In this document: positions 57,805 through 64,000 of the stretch, piece after piece
How positions within the stretch are numbered: the first letter of the stretch is position 1
How the letters are laid out: the number at the start of each line of letters is the position of its first letter
Source of the DNA: Bugula neritina
Taxonomy: Eukaryota; Bryozoa; Gymnolaemata; Cheilostomatida; Bugulidae
Reading direction: 5' to 3'
Length of the DNA: 64,000 bases
Assembly (NCBI GenBank): GCA_964035545.1
Contig: OZ037766.1
Coordinates: 15,578,722 to 15,642,721 of the forward strand
Notes under the pieces: generated by a model
Database searches by the model: none
Seen by the model: the letters and a program-made list of their open reading frames with translations, nothing else
What the model was told of the DNA's origin: nothing
Translations under genes and position numbers: made by a program

Positions 57805-58486
57805 GACTTATTTAGATATGAGAGCGTTAGTTCTTATTTACAGAGAAATTTTGTGAAATATTTTATCACTAATTTGCTACAGTTTATCGCAGCAGGTACA
57901 GGACAAAAGTGACAGGTGATGTGGGATGATTGAAGAAACCTATTATTTGATGAGCAGATTATGGTGAAAAATGTCAGCCAATATCAAAATATTTGATAAT
58001 GTTCCAAATTAATCCACTAGCTTTGTGATTTCACTATTACAAGTACTAATGTTACAGTATTTCAAAAGATGAACACTAATTCAGCCTAGTTATATTAAGC
58101 TTAACATAATCAAGATTATAAAAAGAAGTGTTGATGTGCTATTACTTAATTTAAGTGATTATAGTAGGTAAGAAACTCAAGTGTTGTAGATTTAAACCAC
58201 AATGATACATTGAACAACTTATCGTTTGAGTTAGTTGTCTGTTGACCTCTGGCTCCGTCTGTGTAGTTCTGATCCGTGATGTTGTGCTAGCTGTCAAAAT
58301 GGTGTACTGGTGATGATAGTTGAAACTGAGTGCAGACAGGAACTGAATCTTGAACTTTACTGGCTTTCTGGGTTGATTCTTTGAGTAATCCACTTCAAGG
58401 CAATGAGTTGCAGCAGGGTTTGTGTCTTTTTGGTTTTGGCAGCAACTGCACAGAACTGGTCTTTTCAGAAGTAGGTAGAGTTTCAC
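57805..58486 (-). other. 5' leader of the BEL/Pao element
   Basis: 682 bp between the 5' LTR and the gag ATG. A 111-codon minus frame at 58486-58151 shows no recognisable domain. A standard primer-binding site was not identified. Confidence 0.5.
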
Positions 58487-58996
58487 TGTAACGTCTACCC
58501 CAGTTTATTGATAACAGGTTGCACTGCTGGTGTTTTGTTGATATTTATTTAACTGGTAACCAACGTGAAACTACAATAACACAATAATACGATTTAATAA
58601 TAAAGACATTATTGAAAGAAAAATGAAACATACAAAAATTACAAAATTGTTGCAAAACAATGTTTAACATACCTCTATTACCCTTCCTGGGGAGAGTTAG
58701 AATTAAGTATATAAAATTGTGATGGTGAAAGTTTAATCAAATGAAGAGTGACTAGTTAGAACTGCAACAGTCAGTAGAGAAATGAAGGCATAAAACACTT
58801 TAGCTATTATAACTTTGCTACAAGCTATAAAAAGCTGACAGCTATTCTGTTAGCAAAATCATTGCATTGTAATAATGAAAACAAAGCTATTTGTGGTTTA
58901 CGAAAAAGCTGTGGCTATGTGAGTAGCTAAGTGAATATAAGGGTGAATGGTATGCAGTAGTGAGTACTATAATAAAAAAATGATCAAAATGCTACA
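58487..58996 (-). repeat. 5' LTR of the BEL/Pao element
   Basis: 510 bp. In minus orientation it precedes the 5' leader (58486-57805) and gag; it should carry the promoter and poly(A) signals, but none was dissected. Confidence 0.95.
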
Positions 58997-59083
58997 ACTA
59001 GCGTGGCGACTCGGAAAAACCACTGCCCAAAACACAATGTCAGTCAACCCGCACCGAACCGAGCAAAATTGTGCAAAAATTGC

Positions 59084-59232
59084 TTTATAAGCAGCTCCAA
59101 GTTAGGGGTGACTTAGTGCGGTAGCTTGCAGTTCTCGAGTTTAAAGCTGGGTTTCATTAATACCCCCAAATTTGAACTCGAGAACTGTAAACTACTGCAC
59201 CCAGTCACCCCTAACTTGGAACTGCTTATAAA
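59084..59232. repeat. Long imperfect inverted repeat (hairpin)
   Basis: Two 58-bp arms, 59084-59141 and 59175-59232, of equal length with about ten mismatches and a 33-bp loop. The arms contain CCAAGTTAGGGGTGACT and GTTCTCGAGTT. Non-coding. Fragments of the arm recur at about 3860-3940. Confidence 0.85.
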
Positions 59233-60110
59233 ATAACTTGGTTGCAAACATTTTTTACTGGTCTAACTGCAGCAGTATTCAGCATGACTTTTTGTAACTA
59301 GCCACTTTATCAATCATGTAACTCACTAATTGGTATCACTCTCTTAGTCTTAGTTTATGGTTACCGTAATCATAATGGAATTGGTGTTGTATTATATATT
59401 ATTCAGTGTTACTACACAAATTGAAATAGTAATACAATTATTGAATTATTGTTAGATTTAGAATAAGAATTACTAATAGTAATACTAATAGTAATAGTAA
59501 TAGTATTAGTAATACTAATACTAATACCAATAGTAATACTAATGGTATAAGTATTAACTATAAGTAGGCCATAATCATAAGTAATATCAATATCAATATG
59601 TAATATTATTTCAATAATAATATAGATATTAGTATTGGTATTACTATTATTATTACTATTACTTTATTAGTATTACATTCAATAGAAATGATTCAATGAA
59701 ATGTAAATCAAAATGAAAATATAATCGTAATGATAATGGATATATTCATATTGATTATCATTATATTCTAAATTACATTTTGATCTACATTTCATTGAAT
59801 CACAATGTTGAATATTAAATTTAATCATGATTAACTGTTTAACCTAATGTGAATATGAATATAAAACTCAATATCAATTGAATATGATTATGAATATGAA
59901 GTTGAATGTAAGCTAACTAAAAAGAGTCCAATTAATTATTAAACTTGATATAATGAAAGATTGCATATATGAGTATGAGTCTTACTGTCGCTGCGAGTCA
60001 TACCATCTGAGACAGTATGAGTGTGACTGTATGATATTGATACTGTATGCATATCAGTATGGGGCGGTGGAAATGAGTGTGATCAACCTTTTTTTATTCC
60101 AGTATGAATA
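59233..60110. repeat. Third degenerate triplet tract with palindrome
   Basis: 59460-59670 consists of TAGTAATACTAATAG variants. 59689-59715 and 59776-59802 are a 27-bp inverted repeat (26 matching; ATTCAATGAAATGTA) with an inner AATGATAAT/ATTATCATT pair. GTATGAGTGTGACTG words follow near 60015. Same composition as 2520-3640 and 42960-44260. Confidence 0.6.
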
Positions 60111-61128
60111 TTTATGAGGTTGTTTTTATTTTACAATGCATATTGAAATATAGTTACCCTTCTCTAACTGTAAAGTGAAAATGAAACTGAAAGTCAAATA
60201 ATTTTGGTTATAAATATTAATCATAAATTTGATCAAGTCTAACAATTATGCATTATGATATTTCCCATATTAGCATATTTCTGAACCAGAATACTAATAG
60301 TATTGTGTACTTGCTAATAATTTATATGATGTAATAGTACATATTTAGGAAGTAATTACATTTTAAATGTTACATAAAGCTATTTAAATAGAGAAGTTTT
60401 ATTGTATTGCTGAACTTCAATGTCTGTTGTAGTTAGATAGTTGTTTTTTGTTCACCTTAACTTTATATTAGCAAAAACCACAGTCACTTTATTATTTTCT
60501 TCTATTTGAACTGCTGGTTTATTAGCAGAATAGCATTTTTTAAAACTTGCATAAATACATACAAAACTGAGTATTGCACATAATTACTCAAATTTTATTT
60601 GATTTTATTTTTGCTCAAGCTAAGACTAGATCTGACTTGTTAATACTCCACCAAGTTCTGCTCTTTTTTATTTAGTTTGGTATTTGAGTTACTGGTTTGA
60701 AGCTTTGACGGAGGTTTATTATCATTATGGCATATTGTGAATTACCATGATAGTATGGTTATCTCTTTGGCTATTGGTTTATGTAGCATAAGTATCATTA
60801 TAATTAAAATAAATAATGATAATTCCTTCTTAAATTCTCCCTCTTGAATTAATTTTTAAATTTCAAATACAAAATAAAATATTGCTATTCAAAAGTATTT
60901 TAACACCTAGTGGCTATCATATTACTAAAACATTTGAAACTTACTGGTTCTAACCAATACAGTGTTAGATATCTACATGGAAGACAAAATTGTCCTAAAG
61001 ATTTTGCATTATCCAACCTTATATAATGCATTTAAACACAGTTTTGCCTTTCCTATATATAGTATAATTTGTTTTATAATGCCCATAGTTCCTTAAACTT
61101 TATTGGAAATATGTTCAGTAAACCTTTA
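60111..61128. other. Upstream region of FAAH-B
   Basis: AT-rich and non-coding; no promoter element identified with confidence. Confidence 0.35.
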
Positions 61129-61184
61129 ATTTTAAAAAGATTTCTCAGAAGAGCTAAAGTTCTTCTGAGAAATCTTTTTAAAAT
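61129..61184. repeat. Perfect 24-bp inverted repeat with 8-nt loop
   Basis: Arms 61129-61152 and 61161-61184 are perfectly complementary; the loop is GCTAAAGT. It lies 30 bp before a likely acceptor (TTCTTGCAG, ending 61214) and 53 bp before the FAAH-B start codon, so it may be inside a 5' intron. Confidence 0.9.
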
Positions 61185-61236
61185 CAAAGAGCTGTTGCAT
61201 AATTGTTCTTGCAGGGTATTCTGGAGTGAAAACATA

Positions 61237-64000
61237 ATGAGTCCATTTCTCTATCATTCTACTGCATGGCTAAGAGAACAAGTTGGTTCAGATCCAAAGC
61301 GTGGCACTGCTATGTTAGTTGCTTCAGTGTCAGTCCCTGTGCTCACAGCTTTTATGGTTCGAACTTATCGAAGACGATCCTTGCTCAGACAACGCAAAGA
61401 GTATGTTGCTGAAATGGAGTGTCAAATGAGAAGTAAAGAACAAGAAGTTGCATCTAGAGTAAGAGATGTATACACAATAGTCAGCTGCATCTAGCAAATA
61501 TTCCTTTTAATTCTTTTTGGGCGCTGATGTGCTGTGCAAATGTTTTATTTTCAGATTTCAGCAGAAAGAGCTAAAGAAATAACTTCGCTTTCTTTCAAAG
61601 AGTTACAATCAAAGCTACAGGAAAGAGAACTTTCTTGCATTGAAGTCTTATATGCCTTTCAGAGAGTTGCTTTCACTGAAAATGTACAGCTGAATTTTAT
61701 CGTTCAGCCGGTCTTGGAGGCTGAGGTATAAGCAGTTAATAAGAGTACTTGCAGCTTTACTTTATTTTATATACCACTTTGTATGTTTTTAACAAAAGTG
61801 ACTTACACTGTTAATATACCTAGAAATGAAATTGGTGATCAATTTGCTCACCTTCCAAAAGCAAATATAACCAATCCTTATTTGTGCATTTTAAATTTTT
61901 AGTAATGATTATTGGAGTTTTTAGTTTACAAAAATATTTTCATTATGGTTTATGAATGTAACTATTTTATTTGGTCAATCTTTAGGATATGGCTAGACGA
62001 CTTGATTCTTTGGATGCAGAAGCCAGAAAGAAGTTGCCTCTTTTTGGAATTCCAATTTCTGTGAAAGAGAATTACAACATGACTGGCTATAAATCTACCG
62101 CTGGATTGTCTAATTTGATCTCTAAGACTTGTTCTGAAACCAGTGGATTTGTCCAGGTTAATGATTTGCTCAATGATAATCCTAGACACTAAGTATTTCT
62201 CTCTTTCAGTACTTCATCATGTCACGTAAGAAACTGTTTTGCATTCTCTATTTGTAGGCTCTTGTATATGCCGGAGCTGTGCCCTTTATTAGAACTAATA
62301 TTCCACAAACAATGATGTCTCTGGGAGCTCATAACCCCATATATGGTCAAACAAGAAACCCTCTAGATCTGGCACGCTCTCCTGGTGGGTCTTCATCGGG
62401 CGAGTCTGCTGCTATTGCATCTGGATCTTCTCTGATTGGACTTGGTTCTGATATTGGTGAGATTTTAACAGACATTATAGTTCACCTGACTGTTGACATA
62501 GTTTTAAAGGGTAGCAAATTGGCATATCTTCAGGTTTCTATAATAACATTCTTGGCAAATACATAATTTGTGATTGTAAATATGTTTTATTTTATTTTTA
62601 AAACAATTTTCATTTTAGCATTCTGCATGCAATTAAAATTTTGATGAAGATTTTCTGCCGCCAATCATTTTTTGTATCATTAGAACGTTTTGGACTACTG
62701 ATTGTAACTAACTTAATGTTTGTACAATGTGAAGATATGCTCTACAATGTAAAACTGAATGTTTTCCAGAACACTTTTGCACTTCTATATCATTAAATTT
62801 GTTTATCTGCTTCTTACGATTTTAGATTAAATAAATTCAAAAAATTTTATAGGCTTTTGAATGCTGAGATAGAGGATCTTATTTTAATAAGTCTTACTAA
62901 TCATTATTATATGAGGAGTATCGCTCTGTTTTTGTGGCAAAAATATAAATATATATGAATTGGTGAATTTTTTGCAAATCTTTCAAACAAAGTGGTTGCA
63001 TTATAAATTAACTTGTTAAATTTCTAGATAGTATGTATATAAACACAGAGCTCTAACATTTGTACCAGAGACTGTATTAGATATTGTATATCTGATTTGT
63101 TCTATTTTATTCTTGTTGCTAGTTATTTTGTATAGTGTTAGATAGTTATAGTCGCATGTATTTTATAACCATACTTATATATATAGGTGGTAGTGTAAGG
63201 ATACCTGGTGCATGGTGTGGCATTACTGCTCTTAAACCAACAGCTGGAAGATTTTCTGTTTTAAACCAGACATCAGCAGTCAAAGGTCAATCAGCAGGTA
63301 CTGTCAACTCATAACTGTGTAGTATAATGTATATAGCAACTGTGCTTGTAATATAGCTTTGTAAGGGTTCCAAATAAAGCAAAGTTGAATCTTTGCGAGG
63401 TGATGTGATCATACTATAGTTGGAATATTTTAACCTCTTGCTCAAGGAAAGCAAGATTTACACAAAAGCTATTTCAAGTCAAAACCACTTGAAATATGTT
63501 TTCCTTTTTGAGATTTCAGCGGACACTCCGTGTGTGTGTGTGTGCAGCCGGGCGGGTGGATGGATGGGGGGAGGGTTGGGGGTGTGTTATGGTTATGCTA
63601 AGCTCAAATGCTCAACTATTTAAAGAGATCCCACAGTTGTTTCATGAAGGATATCATAAATATTTAAATAATTACATAACCATTTTTATTTTTCTTATAT
63701 AATACAGGATATGACATGTAAGTAGCTTCATGAAATAAGATAATTGCATTCTATTGCAACTCATGACTATTGAGTGGAGACATAGAAGCAGAACATTCAG
63801 TGATAAAATAAAATCATCATTTGAATTAGTTATCTCTGCTTAAAAGTTGTCATACTTGTATAGTCATAACAATTTATAGCAGTGTTATAGCAACTTTAAT
63901 ATTATTTAGTGAAATTGCATATAATCAGCATTTTGTTATTCATTCAGTTAAAGGAACTTCTGGACTAATGGCTAGAGAAGTTGATGCCCTTGTTGAGTTT
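61237..64000 (+). CDS. FAAH: FAAH-B: second fatty-acid amide hydrolase, 5' part (exons 1-6; truncated by the window edge)
   Basis: Exons 61237-61458, 61555-61725, 61986-62156, 62258-62456, 63187-63297 and 63948 to the edge. Exons 2-5 have the same lengths and phases as in FAAH-A. The start ATG (MSPFLYHSTAWLRE) follows a likely acceptor at 61214, so a non-coding 5' exon is probable. A membrane anchor (AMLVASVSVPVLTAFMV) precedes a basic stretch. Catalytic Lys158 is in PISVKENY, Ser233 in PGGSSSGES, and nucleophile Ser257 in GSDIGGSVRIP, with triad spacings identical to FAAH-A. Exons 2 and 4 are nearly identical to FAAH-A, while exons 1, 3 and 5 are clearly diverged. It is in the same orientation as FAAH-A, 8.6 kb downstream. 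It is probably functional; the C-terminal half is not visible. Confidence 0.92.
63524..63590 (+). repeat. GT run and G-rich tract in FAAH-B intron 5
   Basis: A GT microsatellite followed by runs GGG, GGG, GGGGGG, GGG and GGGGG at 63550-63582, a possible G-quadruplex on the non-template strand. Confidence 0.6.

Larger units (their letters stand above)
54257..58996 (-). mobile_element. BEL/Pao LTR retrotransposon, recent but internally deleted
   Basis: Bounded by two 510-bp LTRs that look identical, each with TG...CA ends, and flanked by the 5-bp target duplication ACTAG (54252-54256 and 58997-59001). The internal region is only 3720 bp. Minus orientation is fixed by gag, by pol fragments and by a purine tract next to the left LTR. 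Gag is open; pol keeps only parts of reverse transcriptase, RNase H and integrase. No tRNA primer site was recognised after the right LTR. Confidence 0.95.

Noticed and set aside
58467-58486. Primer-binding site for the BEL element directly after the 5' LTR
   Set aside because: The sequence (minus strand GTGAAACTCTACC) does not match a tRNA 3' end that I can name; left unassigned.

Overview
The window is AT-rich animal nuclear DNA: split genes with GT-AG introns, PR-domain and FAAH genes, peritrophin-like secreted proteins, and BEL/Pao, Penelope-like and Tc1-type elements. The retroelement mix and peritrophin-like genes suggest an aquatic invertebrate, but the phylum cannot be fixed from the sequence.

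Layout. (1) 1-2.1 kb, minus strand: the 5' part of a PRDM4-like PR/SET-domain gene that runs off the left edge. (2) 2.5-4.4 kb: a degenerate triplet-repeat tract followed by a ~0.4 kb dispersed repeat. (3) 4.9-5.3 kb: a dead Penelope-like endonuclease fragment. (4) 5.7-39.7 kb: a tandem family of small secreted cysteine-rich proteins on the plus strand, here called U1-U6, plus a decayed copy U0. Each intact copy has a TATA box, an inferred non-coding first exon and three coding exons encoding a signal peptide, a Thr/Pro linker and two chitin-binding (CBM14)-like domains, 175-176 aa in all. Spacers are themselves duplicated and carry long CA or TA microsatellites at equivalent places. A Tc1-type element sits in the 3'UTR of U3. 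(5) 41.7-44.2 kb: the ~0.4 kb repeat again, inverted, followed by another triplet-rich tract, so the array is bracketed symmetrically. (6) 45.4-52.7 kb: a complete 13-exon fatty-acid amide hydrolase (FAAH) gene of 599 aa. (7) 54.25-59.0 kb: a BEL/Pao LTR retrotransposon on the minus strand with apparently identical 510-bp LTRs, a 5-bp target duplication, an open but trimmed gag and a wrecked pol. (8) 59.0-60.1 kb: a hairpin and a third triplet-rich tract. (9) 61.2 kb to the right edge: the first six exons of a second FAAH gene, a tandem paralogue.

The U1-U6 proteins look like a co-regulated dose-amplified set, since promoter and exons are the best conserved parts. They are probably secreted to an extracellular chitinous or mucous matrix. 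The two FAAH genes are membrane-anchored serine amidases of lipid-amide metabolism, and both keep the Ser-Ser-Lys triad. The array shows repeated unequal exchange and gene conversion: U5 is a mosaic of U3-like and U4-like sequence, and the U1-U2 spacer was apparently lost at a CA tract. Exon limits were read by eye from splice consensus, reading phase and paralogue comparison. No alignment program or database was used.
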